From Cytobacillus depressus (lineage in GTDB: Bacteria > Bacillota > Bacilli > Bacillales > Cytobacillaceae): DNA of 64,000 bases. This document shows positions 36,168 to 45,643 of the stretch, piece by piece (position 1 is the stretch's first letter; each line of letters opens with the position of its first letter). Position numbers and translations under genes: made by a program. Location: assembly GCF_008923245.1 (NCBI RefSeq), contig NZ_WBOS01000007.1, forward strand, positions 62,001 to 126,000. Reading direction: 5' to 3'. The notes beneath the pieces are model-generated. The model was given only the letters and a program-made list of their open reading frames with translations. It was not told the DNA's origin and made no database searches.

Positions 36168-38173
36168 TTAACGTTGCATTAGCAGGCAACCCCAATACCG
36201 GAAAAACATCATTATTCAACAAACTAACAGGTTCTTATGAATATGTTGGAAACTGGACTGGAGTCACAGTTGAAAAGAAAGTCGGTGTCTTAAAAAATAA
36301 TGGTGGACACCTTATCGATTTACCTGGTGTATACTCCCTCAATCCCTTATCAAAGGACGAAGGAGTTGCCACTCATCACCTTCTATATGATGATATTTCA
36401 ATCATCTTGAATATTGTTGATGCTTCCCAATTAGAGAGAAACTTGTACTTAACTTTACAGCTTTTAGAGTACGGAAAACCTATGGCAATAGGGTTAAACA
36501 TGATGGATGTGGCAAAAGTTAGAGGGATTCAGATTGACGATCAACTCTTGGCGGAACATCTTAGCTGCCCAGTTGTCCCAATCGTTGCCCGTTCTGGAGC
36601 AGGCTGTGATGAATTAGCAGGAAAGCTCAATTCAACTGTAGATCAAAAAAATCCGCTTGTTATTGACTACGGAATGACTATAGAGGAATCGATTCATTAT
36701 TTAACTACTTTGCTTCCGGAACATCAAGAATTACCTCCGAGAAGATGGTTAGCCATTCAATTTTTAGAAGGAAATCGTTTAGTTCGGGATCTGCTTTTAA
36801 AATATATTCCTGAGTCTAAGTTGAATGAATTATATGAAAAAACAGAGCGCATGATTCAGTCTGAAACAAAGGCAAAATCAATCGCACACCAAATACGGAC
36901 CATTCGAGGGAACTATATTCATCAGATTTTAGAACGCTGTAAGGTTGATACGAAGAAATTGGAGTATACACTTACAGATCGAATCGATTTTATTCTGACA
37001 AATAAAGTACTTGGACTTCCAATATTTCTATTATTTGCCTATCTCATCTTTAAACTTACGTTTGATTGGGTCGGGACACCACTTTCTGATGGGTTAGATG
37101 ACTTTATTACAGGAGCACTCACAGATACGCTCAATAGTTGGCTTACAGCTGCAGGTGCAACTGAGTTTATTCGGGCCCTTATTTTACAAGGAATTATAGC
37201 AGGTGTTGGCGGAGTAATTGTGTTTGTACCACAAATTTTTATGCTCTTCTTTTTAATTTCTTTTATCGAGGATTCGGGTTATATGGCGCGAGTTGCCATG
37301 GTTATGGACAAAATTATGGAGGGCATTGGGTTAAATGGAAAAGCATTCATACCAATGATTATTGGGTTTGGCTGTAATGTGCCAGGCATTATGGCGGCTA
37401 GAACGATAGAGCAGCCGAAAGAGCGACTCCTTACCATTATTATATCACCTCTAATGTCTTGTTCAGCCCGATTGACAGTGTATAGTTTGTTTGTCGGAGC
37501 ATTCTTTAAACAAAACCAAGCACTCATTGTGCTTTCTCTATATTTATTAGGAATTATTCTAGCTTTGACATTAGCAAAAATCTTTTCATCTACCATTTTA
37601 AAACAAACGAGTTCGTTTTTTGTTATTGAATTACCGCCTTACCGGATCCCACAACTAAAGACTTTATTACAAAGCACATGGGAGAAAGGGAAAGGATTCA
37701 TTCGCAAAGCGGGAACATTTATTTTCGGGGGATCTGTTATTATTTGGTTATTAACATATGTGGGACCTAGCGGATTGAATGTCCCGATGGATGAAAGTTT
37801 TCTTGCTTTCATAGGCGGCGCCATTGCACCGATCCTACAACCGCTCGGATTCGGCAACTGGCAAGCTGGAGCCGCATTGATAACCGGCTTTCTTGCAAAA
37901 GAAGTCGTCGTTTCAACGATGAATATCATTTACGTTGCTCCCGACATGCACACATTGCAAGGCGTAATGGCCGACTTTTTCACACCGCTTTCAGCTTATA
38001 GCTTTTTAGCCTTCATCTTACTGTATGTTCCATGCCTAGCAACCGTGGCCGCTATTCAAAAAGAAACAGGTTCAGCAAAATGGACATGGTTTTCAGTCAT
38101 TTACGCTCTTGTCATTGCCTACATTGTTTCAATCATCATTTATCAAGTTGGCCGTTTTCTAGGATTCTATTAA
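36164..38173 (+). CDS. feoB: Ferrous iron transport protein B (GTPase permease)
   Basis: 669 residues. The N-terminal G-domain has GNPNTGKTS (8-16), switch VTVEKK, DLPG and NMMD. The C-terminal membrane region carries the two gate repeats with GFGCNVPG and, later, CLATVAAIQKE. It imports Fe2+ across the cytoplasmic membrane. ATG overlaps the feoA stop, so the two are coupled. A Fur box lies upstream of feoA. Confidence 0.95.
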   Translation: MINVALAGNPNTGKTSLFNKLTGSYEYVGNWTGVTVEKKVGVLKNNGGHLIDLPGVYSLNPLSKDEGVATHHLLYDDISIILNIVDASQLERNLYLTLQLLEYGKPMAIGLNMMDVAKVRGIQIDDQLLAEHLSCPVVPIVARSGAGCDELAGKLNSTVDQKNPLVIDYGMTIEESIHYLTTLLPEHQELPPRRWLAIQFLEGNRLVRDLLLKYIPESKLNELYEKTERMIQSETKAKSIAHQIRTIRGNYIHQILERCKVDTKKLEYTLTDRIDFILTNKVLGLPIFLLFAYLIFKLTFDWVGTPLSDGLDDFITGALTDTLNSWLTAAGATEFIRALILQGIIAGVGGVIVFVPQIFMLFFLISFIEDSGYMARVAMVMDKIMEGIGLNGKAFIPMIIGFGCNVPGIMAARTIEQPKERLLTIIISPLMSCSARLTVYSLFVGAFFKQNQALIVLSLYLLGIILALTLAKIFSSTILKQTSSFFVIELPPYRIPQLKTLLQSTWEKGKGFIRKAGTFIFGGSVIIWLLTYVGPSGLNVPMDESFLAFIGGAIAPILQPLGFGNWQAGAALITGFLAKEVVVSTMNIIYVAPDMHTLQGVMADFFTPLSAYSFLAFILLYVPCLATVAAIQKETGSAKWTWFSVIYALVIAYIVSIIIYQVGRFLGFY

Positions 38174-38192
38174 TGGAAAGAAGGAATACGCA

Positions 38193-38348
38193 ATGTTAAT
38201 AAGCGTCATACTTGGTGCGCTCATTTTCGGATACGCCGCTCTTACGGTTTACAGATTTGTTAAACGAAGCAAAATGGGGAAATGTGCAGGATGTTCCATG
38301 AGCAAGAATTGTTCATCTTCATGTTCATTCCCTTCAACTAAGGAGTAA
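38193..38348 (+). CDS. FeoB-associated Cys-rich membrane protein
   Basis: 51 residues: one N-terminal membrane segment (about 2-22) followed by a basic turn and four Cys in KCAGCSMSKNCSSSCSF. This is the small Cys-rich protein often found after feoB in Firmicutes and may act in the place of FeoC. Start ATG with AAGGA 8 nt upstream, 19 bp after the feoB stop. Confidence 0.85.
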   Translation: MLISVILGALIFGYAALTVYRFVKRSKMGKCAGCSMSKNCSSSCSFPSTKE

Positions 38349-38454
38349 CATAGTTCGCACTCTATAAAGTACTTACATTCATCTGAAATAGAAAAAAATT
38401 TGCAAATAGGTTTAAATAAAGTGGACCTACTCCCCTAGCAAAAAGACAAGGAAC

Positions 38455-38486
38455 GATTAAGCGCCATCATAAATGAGCGCTTAATC
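38455..38486. terminator. Hairpin between convergent feo operon and Nudix gene
   Basis: GATTAAGCGC and its exact complement flank a 12-nt loop. T-runs are poor on both strands, so it may be a weak bidirectional terminator. Confidence 0.5.
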
Positions 38487-38495
38487 ATTACCTTC

Positions 38496-39125
38496 CTATT
38501 CTTTTACGATTTCTTCCGATATTAATTTTATTATATCCTCATAATAAGACAGTTCATGTGGAACAAATTCATGTTTCTCGACTTTTTTCCTTACAGTGTT
38601 ATTTCTTCCAAGTTGATCGATTTCAAATCCCTCCACTGTTATTTCAGCTCTTTTTCCTGACCATAGCTGAGTAAAATCAGTAAAACTTGCCTTTACTAAT
38701 CCCGAAACCTCTTCTTTTTGCAGTTTGAATGCATCGAAGGTGAATTGGCTTTTGTATAAGAAAACATGAGCAATTTCATTATCAATTAATCCATCTCTAG
38801 TAACACTGTACTCGATAATTTCTAATGGAACTAACTCATCAAAAGCGATCTCCACACCTAATTCTTCCTTAATTTCTCTCACGCCATCTCGTATTGATTC
38901 ATCTGCTAAAATATGCCCAGCTGCAGTAATATCTAATAGATTAGGATAATCTTTTTTTGCAGCACTTCGCTTTTGCAGATAAATATAAGGAAGTCCATCT
39001 TCAAAACTTATAAACCAGCAATGAAACGTTTCGTGCCAATGCCCAGCTTTATGTATTTCTTCTCTTGAGGCAATCCCAATTGGGTTTCTTTGTTGATCAA
39101 ATATTTTAAGCAATTCATTTTCCAT
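38496..39125 (-). CDS. Nudix hydrolase (IPP-isomerase-like)
   Basis: 209 residues. The Nudix box runs Gly70 to Val91 as GHILADESIRDGVREIKEELG, fitting G-x5-E-x7-RE-x2-EE-x-G exactly. The N-terminus (IFDQQRNPIGIASREEIHKAGHWH) resembles the isopentenyl-diphosphate-isomerase-like Nudix group that hydrolyses unknown nucleoside diphosphate derivatives. Single gene. Confidence 0.85.
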   Translation of the reverse strand: MENELLKIFDQQRNPIGIASREEIHKAGHWHETFHCWFISFEDGLPYIYLQKRSAAKKDYPNLLDITAAGHILADESIRDGVREIKEELGVEIAFDELVPLEIIEYSVTRDGLIDNEIAHVFLYKSQFTFDAFKLQKEEVSGLVKASFTDFTQLWSGKRAEITVEGFEIDQLGRNNTVRKKVEKHEFVPHELSYYEDIIKLISEEIVKE

Positions 39126-39337
39126 AGGTTTCTCCTTTTCTCAAAATATTCTTACCTAATATTACCTATAATTAGTATATCTATAAAAATAGCTTCACAG
39201 GGATTAATTTTTCCTAGAGACAAAAAAATGAATTTTTATTTATTAAGCCCCAAATATGATAAAATTGGAAATAGATTTGTATTATTTCATGATTATTTTG
39301 AACAGAAGCATATACCAATTTAGTGAGGTGGTTTTCT

Positions 39338-39844
39338 TTGGATTATTCTATCCGGAGTGCGACAATTGATGATTTCGGACATATCCAAAATGTAGCAAAA
39401 ACAAGCTGGCATTATACATATGAAGGTATTATTCCGAGGGACATCCAAGATAACTTTTTACAAACTGCGTATAACGATGAAATGATGAGAAGACGGATAG
39501 AGCGTTCACATTTGTTTGTTGGGGAAACAGATGGAAAAATTGTCGGCTTTGCTAACTTTTCTTCTGTTAACGATCAAGGAGAGATTGAATTAGGGGCCAT
39601 CTACCTTTTTCCAGAGTATCAAGGAAAAGGGATTGGAACTGCTTTGCTTCAAGAAGGAATTAACACAATTCAAGGAATTAGAGAGGTTTATATTAATGTA
39701 GAAAAGGAAAATTTGACTGGAAGAAACTTTTATGAGGCAAAAGGATTTGAAGTGGTCTCGGAATTTGATGATCATTTTGAGGGACATCTTTTAAAAACGG
39801 TGAGAATGGTGTTAAAGGTTGCTGGGAAAATTAAATTAATTTAA
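39338..39844 (+). CDS. GNAT-family N-acetyltransferase
   Basis: 168 residues with the acetyl-CoA motif LFPEYQGKGIGTALL and NFYEAKGFEVV. I chose TTG at 39338 (DYSIRSATIDDF next) with GAGGTGG 6 nt upstream, rather than the GTG at 39323, which is inside that site. Substrate unknown. A fragment of a related gene lies at 55161-55241. Confidence 0.85.
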   Translation: MDYSIRSATIDDFGHIQNVAKTSWHYTYEGIIPRDIQDNFLQTAYNDEMMRRRIERSHLFVGETDGKIVGFANFSSVNDQGEIELGAIYLFPEYQGKGIGTALLQEGINTIQGIREVYINVEKENLTGRNFYEAKGFEVVSEFDDHFEGHLLKTVRMVLKVAGKIKLI

Positions 39845-39853
39845 TTGGATAAA

Positions 39854-39882
39854 AAGAAGTTAGAAAGATCTTCTAACTTCTT
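39854..39882 (+). terminator. Hairpin after the GNAT gene
   Basis: AAGAAGTTAGAA and TTCTAACTTCTT flank a 5-nt loop 9 bp after the stop; only a short T-stretch follows. Confidence 0.5.
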
Positions 39883-39971
39883 GCTAACATACTTATTTAT
39901 CAAAAAATTAAATAAAGCATAAGCCCATTTTTATCTCCGTTCTAGAGTCAACACTAATAAATCAGAAGAGA

Positions 39972-40745
39972 TTAAACTTCCAAAGCTTTCTCATTTACGT
40001 CTTTGATTCCCCAACTCTCTACTAAAAATTGAACAATCCGATTGACAGAGCGATTGACAAGATTCTCACCTTTCTCCTTCGTTCCTAATGTTGCATTACC
40101 TATTGTCCCTGAGTTCGTTTTTTCAGAGAAAGGGGTGTATTTGATAATATCAGGGAAATCATCTCCCGTCTTAGGGGGTTCATTCACCCATTTGTTTAAA
40201 TCACAAAGATCAGGATATAGATGCATCATAACGGAGGTTCCGGCTTCACTAGCATGTGCGTGAGCAAGTTCCCCGGATTCAATAATTCCATCGCAATGAC
40301 TTTTTATAAATCGCCAATAATCAATCTGCGCGCACTGAATTTCGTTATTAGATTGTAGATCTCGAGCTATTTGATTAATAATCGGTACATTTCCAGCATG
40401 ACTATTAATAAAAAGGAATTTTTTAAATCCCCATTTTTCCAAACTCTTTACTGTGTCCCATAAATATTGTTTGAAATTCTCCGCCTTAATCGTCATCGTT
40501 CCTGGGAATTCCTCTAAAGCCGTTGAATCACCTACCTCCAGTGTAGGTCCAATAATAGCATTGACACGTTCAGCAAGGATCTCTGAAATCTTTACAGAAA
40601 CAAGTGTGTCGGTTCCTAACGGTAAATGATAGCCATATACTTCAAACGCACCTGATGGAATAATTACGAGGTCCGTATATTTTTTCCTCTCAATAAACTG
40701 AGTCCAACTCATTTCTTTAAGAAAATTTGTCTTTTTTAACATCAT
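39972..40745 (-). CDS. Creatininase-family amidohydrolase
   Basis: 257 residues. Family signatures are VIIPSGAFEVYGYHLPLGTDT (from about residue 29; metal His and Asp), FINSHAGN and AHASEAGTS (metal Glu/His). Members open cyclic or linear amides (creatinine, riboflavin-precursor formamides, mycofactocin peptides). The usual SxEQHG here reads AFEVYG: Glu is kept but the usual His after it is replaced by Tyr-Gly, with a His two further on, so one metal ligand may be shifted. The ATG at 40745 has GGATGGG about 8 nt upstream. It is probably the last gene of the sigma-54 operon. Confidence 0.75.
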   Translation of the reverse strand: MMLKKTNFLKEMSWTQFIERKKYTDLVIIPSGAFEVYGYHLPLGTDTLVSVKISEILAERVNAIIGPTLEVGDSTALEEFPGTMTIKAENFKQYLWDTVKSLEKWGFKKFLFINSHAGNVPIINQIARDLQSNNEIQCAQIDYWRFIKSHCDGIIESGELAHAHASEAGTSVMMHLYPDLCDLNKWVNEPPKTGDDFPDIIKYTPFSEKTNSGTIGNATLGTKEKGENLVNRSVNRIVQFLVESWGIKDVNEKALEV

Positions 40746-40843
40746 TTCGCAACCCATCCTTTAAAATATTTTAATTTTCAGATATATGGAATAAAAATTC
40801 TCTTCAAAAGCGAAGTTATTAACTTTTTATTAACTTCACTATG

Positions 40844-41809
40844 TTACTCGAATAAGTGGCATGCAACCTTTCGGCCATCTACTTCTTTAAATTCTGGTTT
40901 AACAGTTTTACAAATCTCCATACATTGACTGCACCGTGGATGAAATGTACACCCAGTTGGTGGATTAGAAGGGCTTGGCACATCCCCACGAAGCATTATT
41001 CTTTCTTTTTTCACATTCGGATTTGGTAATGGAACTGCTGATAACAAAGCCTGAGTATACGGGTGCATTGGCTGGCTATATAGACTTTTCTTGTCCCCCA
41101 TCTCAACAATTCGGCCTAGATACATAACGGCAACACGATCGCTAATATGCTTTACAACGCTTAAATCATGGGCGATGAATAAATATGTTAAATCAAACCG
41201 CTCTTGCAAATCCTGAAAAAGATTCACAATTTGTGATTGAATGGACACATCTAATGCCGATACCGGCTCATCAGCTACAATAAATTTCGGATTTAGTGCT
41301 AATGCACGTGCAATTCCCACTCTTTGGCGCTGCCCTCCGCTAAATTCATGGGGATAGCGTTTAGCATGGTAGCTGCTTAATCCTACTGTGTCTAGTAATT
41401 CCTCAACACGTATATTTTTTTCTTTGCCAGAGGATATCTTGTGAATTTCAAGAGGCTCGGAAATAATTTCGCCAACCGTCATACGAGGATCAAGAGAAGC
41501 GTACGGATCTTGGAATACCATTTGCATATCCCTTCGGACTCTTCTCAAATCCTTTGACTTCATTCCGACAAGATTCTCTCCCTCATATAACACGTCACCG
41601 TCAGTTGGTGGCTGAAGCTGTAATATCGCTCTGCCCGTTGTTGATTTTCCGCAGCCGCTTTCACCTACTAATCCTAATGTTTCACCCTTGTAAATAGAAA
41701 AGTCCAACCCGTCAACAGCCTTTACGTAGCTGACATTTCGACTAAAAGCATTTTTTTTAGTTGAATAATATTTTTTAAGGTTCTTAATCTCAACTAATGA
41801 TTGCTTCAT
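40844..41809 (-). CDS. Oligopeptide/dipeptide ABC transporter ATP-binding protein (DppF/OppF-type)
   Basis: 321 residues. Walker A GESGCGKST, signature FSGGQRQRVGIARAL, Walker B FIVADEPVSALDVS, switch FIAHDLSVV. The C-terminal oligo_HPY region has HPYTQALLSAVPLP and the Cys-bearing GCTFHPRCSQCMEIC, probably a 4Fe-4S or zinc-type site of this family. ATG with GAGGAGG 7 nt upstream; the start overlaps the end of the M20 gene by 20 bp. Confidence 0.9.
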   Translation of the reverse strand: MKQSLVEIKNLKKYYSTKKNAFSRNVSYVKAVDGLDFSIYKGETLGLVGESGCGKSTTGRAILQLQPPTDGDVLYEGENLVGMKSKDLRRVRRDMQMVFQDPYASLDPRMTVGEIISEPLEIHKISSGKEKNIRVEELLDTVGLSSYHAKRYPHEFSGGQRQRVGIARALALNPKFIVADEPVSALDVSIQSQIVNLFQDLQERFDLTYLFIAHDLSVVKHISDRVAVMYLGRIVEMGDKKSLYSQPMHPYTQALLSAVPLPNPNVKKERIMLRGDVPSPSNPPTGCTFHPRCSQCMEICKTVKPEFKEVDGRKVACHLFE

Positions 41810-42578
41810 TATTAGCCTCCTCTGTTGCAACATTGGCTTTTCTTTCTTTATTTGTTTCTTCTGACGCTAGATAATGGTGAACAATGCTTATTAATCCCTT
41901 ACCAGCCATAACCATGGCTTGTTCATCAAAGTTAAACTTCGGATGATGATGAGGATAATTTGCTTGGATTTTTTCATTTCGGGCTCCAGTATAGAAAAAC
42001 ATCCCCGGCTTTTCTTTTAAATAATACGCAAAATCTTCGCCTCCCATTGAAGGGTCAATTTCAATAAGGGTATTTTCTCCCATGCTTTTCTTTCCAAAAA
42101 CTGCATCGACCCCTTCTAAACACCCGTCCTCAATCATAGAAATGGCACCGCCTGGGCACATTTCTTCGGCATGTTGATGAAGGAGGACAACTTTTCCAGC
42201 AAGCTGTTCACGGTTTTCTTGTAAGACTTTTGCAACAGCTAAAAGAGTGGCCGTGTGCCCATCATGTCCACAGGCATGCATCACTCCATTTACTTTTGAC
42301 TTGTAAGGAACGTCCTTTTCATCTTGGATCGGAAGGGCATCAAAATCAGCACGAAGCGCAATTGTTTTTCCGGGATTCTTCCCTCTGATTATCCCTACTA
42401 CTCCTCTTCCTCCTACATTTATACGAACTTCAATACCAAAACCTTCAAGAATTGAAGCAATCATTTTAGGCGTCTCTACTTCTTGAAAAGATAGCTCTGG
42501 ATGTTGATGCATATGCCTTCGCCACTCTACCATTTGCGCAAAACTTTCTTCAATTTGATTCAACCAACGATTTATCAT
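41790..42578 (-). CDS. M20-family amidohydrolase lacking its dimerisation domain (in-frame deletion)
   Basis: 262 residues against about 390 for M20D amidohydrolases (N-acyl amino acid, hippurate type). The N-terminal half is intact: MHQHPELSFQE, ALRADFDALP and HACGHDGHTA (metal ligands) and HQHAEE (Glu ligand). After GVDAVFG the text jumps to KKSMGENTLIEIDPSMGGEDFAYY, so the expected H-x-W metal His and the whole lid/dimerisation domain (about 130 residues) are gone, with the frame kept. HHHPKFNFDE and a tail of about 30 residues follow. Activity is doubtful, yet the gene keeps GGGGAGG before its ATG and overlaps both neighbours. Confidence 0.75.
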   Translation of the reverse strand: MINRWLNQIEESFAQMVEWRRHMHQHPELSFQEVETPKMIASILEGFGIEVRINVGGRGVVGIIRGKNPGKTIALRADFDALPIQDEKDVPYKSKVNGVMHACGHDGHTATLLAVAKVLQENREQLAGKVVLLHQHAEEMCPGGAISMIEDGCLEGVDAVFGKKSMGENTLIEIDPSMGGEDFAYYLKEKPGMFFYTGARNEKIQANYPHHHPKFNFDEQAMVMAGKGLISIVHHYLASEETNKERKANVATEEANNEAIIS

Positions 42579-43560
42579 TTAGGCCTCCCCTTCCATCCAT
42601 CTCATGGAGCCAGCAGCGACTGAAATGTCCTTGTTCTACCTCTGTATATGCTGGTGCTTCTACACGGCATTTATCCATCGCAAATTCACAGCGAGGTGCA
42701 AAATAACACCCTTCATGGAGTGACCCCGGAATCGGCACATTTCCTTCTATAGAGTAAAGTCTGGACTGTTCTTCGGAATCTAATAAAGTAGGTACTGATT
42801 TAAGTAGCCCTTGTGTGTAAGGATGTTTAGGATTATTAAAAATTTCCTGAACACCACTTTCTTCCACAACCTTTCCTCCGTACATGACACATACACGGTC
42901 ACAGGTTTCGGCTACTACACCAAGATCATGGGTTATCATTATTATTGACGTATTATGGTTTTTCTTCAATTCTCTCATTAAGTCTAGTATTTGAGCTTGG
43001 ATCGTCACATCCAAAGCAGTTGTCGGTTCATCCGCAATAAGTAGACTTGGATTACAAGACATTGCCATTGCAATCATGACACGCTGACGCATGCCCCCCG
43101 ATAACCGGTGTGGATATTCGTTCACAATTCGTTCCGGCCTAGGAATCCCTACTAAAGCAAGTAGTTCAATTGCTCTCTCCTTAGCTTTAGATTTACTTAG
43201 CTCCATATGAATCTGGATTGCCTCCATAATCTGATGGCCCACAGTAAATACGGGATTTAACGATGTCATAGGCTCTTGAAAAATCATCGCTATTTCCTTT
43301 CCGCGGATTTTCCTCATCTCTTCGTCAGATAATGCCAGGAGATCCATTCCATTAAATGTAACGGAACCTCCCATCACTTTTCCTTGACTTAATCTCATAG
43401 CCGTTAATGCCGTGACACTTTTACCTGAACCAGATTCTCCTACAATCCCTAACGTTTCCCCTTTTTTCACCGTAATACTAACTCCATCAACAGCTGGAAC
43501 TTCGCCGTTTTCAGTGTAAAAGTAGGTTTTAAGATTATTAATCTCTAGTAAATTCCCCAA
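42550..43560 (-). CDS. Oligopeptide/dipeptide ABC transporter ATP-binding protein (DppD-type)
   Basis: 336 residues. Walker A GESGSGKS, signature [15 protein letters not shown], Walker [15 protein letters not shown], switch [11 protein letters not shown]. The C-terminal Cys motif [14 protein letters not shown] marks the Opp/Dpp group. TTG start at 43560 with GGGGGA 6 nt upstream; an ATG 18 bp earlier is weaker. It pairs with the DppF-type subunit two genes on as the heterodimeric motor. Confidence 0.9.
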   Translation of the reverse strand: MGNLLEINNLKTYFYTENGEVPAVDGVSITVKKGETLGIVGESGSGKSVTALTAMRLSQGKVMGGSVTFNGMDLLALSDEEMRKIRGKEIAMIFQEPMTSLNPVFTVGHQIMEAIQIHMELSKSKAKERAIELLALVGIPRPERIVNEYPHRLSGGMRQRVMIAMAMSCNPSLLIADEPTTALDVTIQAQILDLMRELKKNHNTSIIMITHDLGVVAETCDRVCVMYGGKVVEESGVQEIFNNPKHPYTQGLLKSVPTLLDSEEQSRLYSIEGNVPIPGSLHEGCYFAPRCEFAMDKCRVEAPAYTEVEQGHFSRCWLHEMDGRGGLNDKSLVESN

Positions 43561-43599
43561 AGTCAGTCCCCCTATCATCAGACTATTATCAGCTATCTC

Positions 43600-44499
43600 T
43601 TAAATCTTCATTTGAGGATCCAGAGCATCACGCAGGCCATCCCCTAACATATTGAAACCTAATACAACTAACATAATCATTAACCCTGGAACAGTACTTA
43701 AATGAGTGGCAGATCTAATATATTCTCTGCCCTCATTTAACATCGCCCCCCATTCAGGTGAGGGCGGCTGAGCTCCCAGACCTAAAAAACTTAAACCGGC
43801 AGCTGTTAATATAGCAGTGGCAATTCTCATTGTAGATAAAACAATAATAGGAGCGATACAATTGGGTATTACATGCTTGATGATAATAAATAGGTGGCTG
43901 CCTCCTAACGATTTAGTCGCTTCAATAAACTCCTTATATTTAATAGTAATAACTGAACTTCGCATAATTCGAGCAAAAGTAGGAATGGAGAAAATACCAA
44001 TCGCAATCATCACATTCACCATACTTGGACCTAGAATGCTTATGATAGCTAATGCCAAAAGAAATCCAGGGAATGCCAAAAGGATATCCATGATTCTCAT
44101 AATAAACGTATCTAAAATCCCGCCAAAATATCCGGCTATTGTCCCTAATGTTACTCCGACAATGATGGAGATGCCTACGCCGACTATTCCAATCATTAAG
44201 GAAATACGAGATCCATGGATGATTCTAGACAAAACGTCGCGCCCAAATTGATCCGTGCCAAACGGATGACTTAAACTAGGGGACTGTAGAAGCGCTTTCA
44301 TATCATACGCAAAAGGATCATATGGAGAAATCCACGGAGCAAGTATTGCTACAATGATAAAAATAGAGGTAATATACAATCCTATCATTGCACGCTTATT
44401 TTTTTTAAAACGTTTGATCATCATTTTCCATGGTGAACGCGGTTCGTAGGCAGGTGCGGCATTTCCCTTTTGTGGAACCATCTCTTCTAAAATTTCCAT
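43600..44499 (-). CDS. Dipeptide ABC transporter permease (DppC-type)
   Basis: 299 residues, N-terminal cytoplasmic stretch rich in basic residues then about six membrane segments. Features: HPFGTDQFGRDVLSRIIHGSRISL, the EAA loop FIEATKSLGGSHLFIIIKHVIPN, and LGLGAQPPSPEWGAML. AAAGGAG lies 8 nt before the ATG. Works with the DppB-type permease 14 bp upstream. Confidence 0.9.
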   Translation of the reverse strand: MEILEEMVPQKGNAAPAYEPRSPWKMMIKRFKKNKRAMIGLYITSIFIIVAILAPWISPYDPFAYDMKALLQSPSLSHPFGTDQFGRDVLSRIIHGSRISLMIGIVGVGISIIVGVTLGTIAGYFGGILDTFIMRIMDILLAFPGFLLALAIISILGPSMVNVMIAIGIFSIPTFARIMRSSVITIKYKEFIEATKSLGGSHLFIIIKHVIPNCIAPIIVLSTMRIATAILTAAGLSFLGLGAQPPSPEWGAMLNEGREYIRSATHLSTVPGLMIMLVVLGFNMLGDGLRDALDPQMKI

Positions 44500-44513
44500 C
44501 GGAAAGCTCCTTT

Positions 44514-45437
44514 CTAATTATCGTATCGGATTCTTGGATCTACAATACTATAAGAAAGATCAACAAGAAGAATAACGAGGACAAAGATCGTTGAAATGAA
44601 CAGTATACTTCCTTGAATTGCTGGAAAATCTCTAAATTGAATCGATTCAACAACATATCTTCCTATGCCATTCATTGAAAATACTGTCTCTGTAATCACT
44701 GTTCCTCCTAATAAAACGCCAAATTCCATTCCAACAATGGTAATGATCGGGATAAGTGCATTTTTCAAAGTATGCTTGTAAATTACATATTTTTCTTTTA
44801 CCCCTTTAGCTCGAGCCGTTCGTACAAAGTCCTGATTAACAATTTCAAGAATACTTGACCTTGTAAGTCTAGCTAAAATTCCTGAAGCAGAAAGCCCTAA
44901 CACAAGCGAAGGGAGAACAAAATGCTTGAATTCGCTGCTTCCTCCAGAAGGGAACCATGGTAGATAATAGGAAAAAACTAGAATAAACATAATCCCCATC
45001 CAGAAAACCGGCATGGATATTCCAAATAATGAGAACATCATTGATACGTTATCCCTTACGCTATTTGGCTTAGTGGCAGAGGCAATTCCTGCGATTAGGC
45101 CTACGATAATCATCACTGTAAGAGACAGGAACGTTAGAAGAACTGTTGTGGGAAAACGTGAAAATATTTCATCTAAAACAGGCTTGCTGGATCTCAGCGA
45201 TGTCCCTAAATCCCCCTTGACTATATTTCCTACATAACTTGTGTATTGCTCAAATAAAGGTTTGTCAATTCCTAATTGATCCCGAATAATTTGTACCTCT
45301 TCTTCAGATGCAGAGTCTCCAGCAATAATTTGCGCGGGATCCCCTGGCACAGCAGCAACTAGCAAAAACGCAAATAATGTAACACCAATTAAAGTAGGTA
45401 TTAATTGCAGCAAACGTTTAACAATATAACTTAACAA
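44514..45437 (-). CDS. Dipeptide ABC transporter permease (DppB-type)
   Basis: 307 residues, about six membrane segments. Features: LSYIVKRLLQLIPTLIGV at the N-terminus, VPGDPAQIIAG, the loop FVRTARAKGVKEKYVIYKH and LLGGTVITETVFSMNGIG. The TTG at 45437 gives the usual start of the family and has GAGGTGG 5 nt upstream; GTG at 45446 is the alternative. A gap of about 200 bp separates it from the nitrilase gene. Confidence 0.9.
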   Translation of the reverse strand: MLSYIVKRLLQLIPTLIGVTLFAFLLVAAVPGDPAQIIAGDSASEEEVQIIRDQLGIDKPLFEQYTSYVGNIVKGDLGTSLRSSKPVLDEIFSRFPTTVLLTFLSLTVMIIVGLIAGIASATKPNSVRDNVSMMFSLFGISMPVFWMGIMFILVFSYYLPWFPSGGSSEFKHFVLPSLVLGLSASGILARLTRSSILEIVNQDFVRTARAKGVKEKYVIYKHTLKNALIPIITIVGMEFGVLLGGTVITETVFSMNGIGRYVVESIQFRDFPAIQGSILFISTIFVLVILLVDLSYSIVDPRIRYDN

Positions 45438-45643
45438 TCTATCCACCTCTCAATCTGAAGCGTTTTTTTATTTTTTCCAATTGTTATTTTCGGTTCGTCG
45501 AATTTATTTTCTCCTGAAAGAAATGCCTGGGGACTAACAAAGGAAGCCCCCAGATGTAAAGGTTTGCGAACAGAGGGAGAATTCAGTCAAATCGACTGAT
45601 TTCAATACTATTCAAAGAGAACGATTAACTTTGACTTTTAATC
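45438..45643. other. Gap inside the sigma-54 operon with a GC-rich hairpin
   Basis: About 200 bp between the nitrilase and dppB-type genes. CTGGGG and CCCCCAG (45528-45554) can pair, on a loop of about 14 nt; no T-run follows. It may shape the ratio of upstream to downstream transcripts, or mark a separate promoter. Confidence 0.35.

Noticed and set aside
44285..44300. CcpA-like site in the dppC-type gene
   Set aside because: It lies within coding sequence and differs from the consensus at more than one position.
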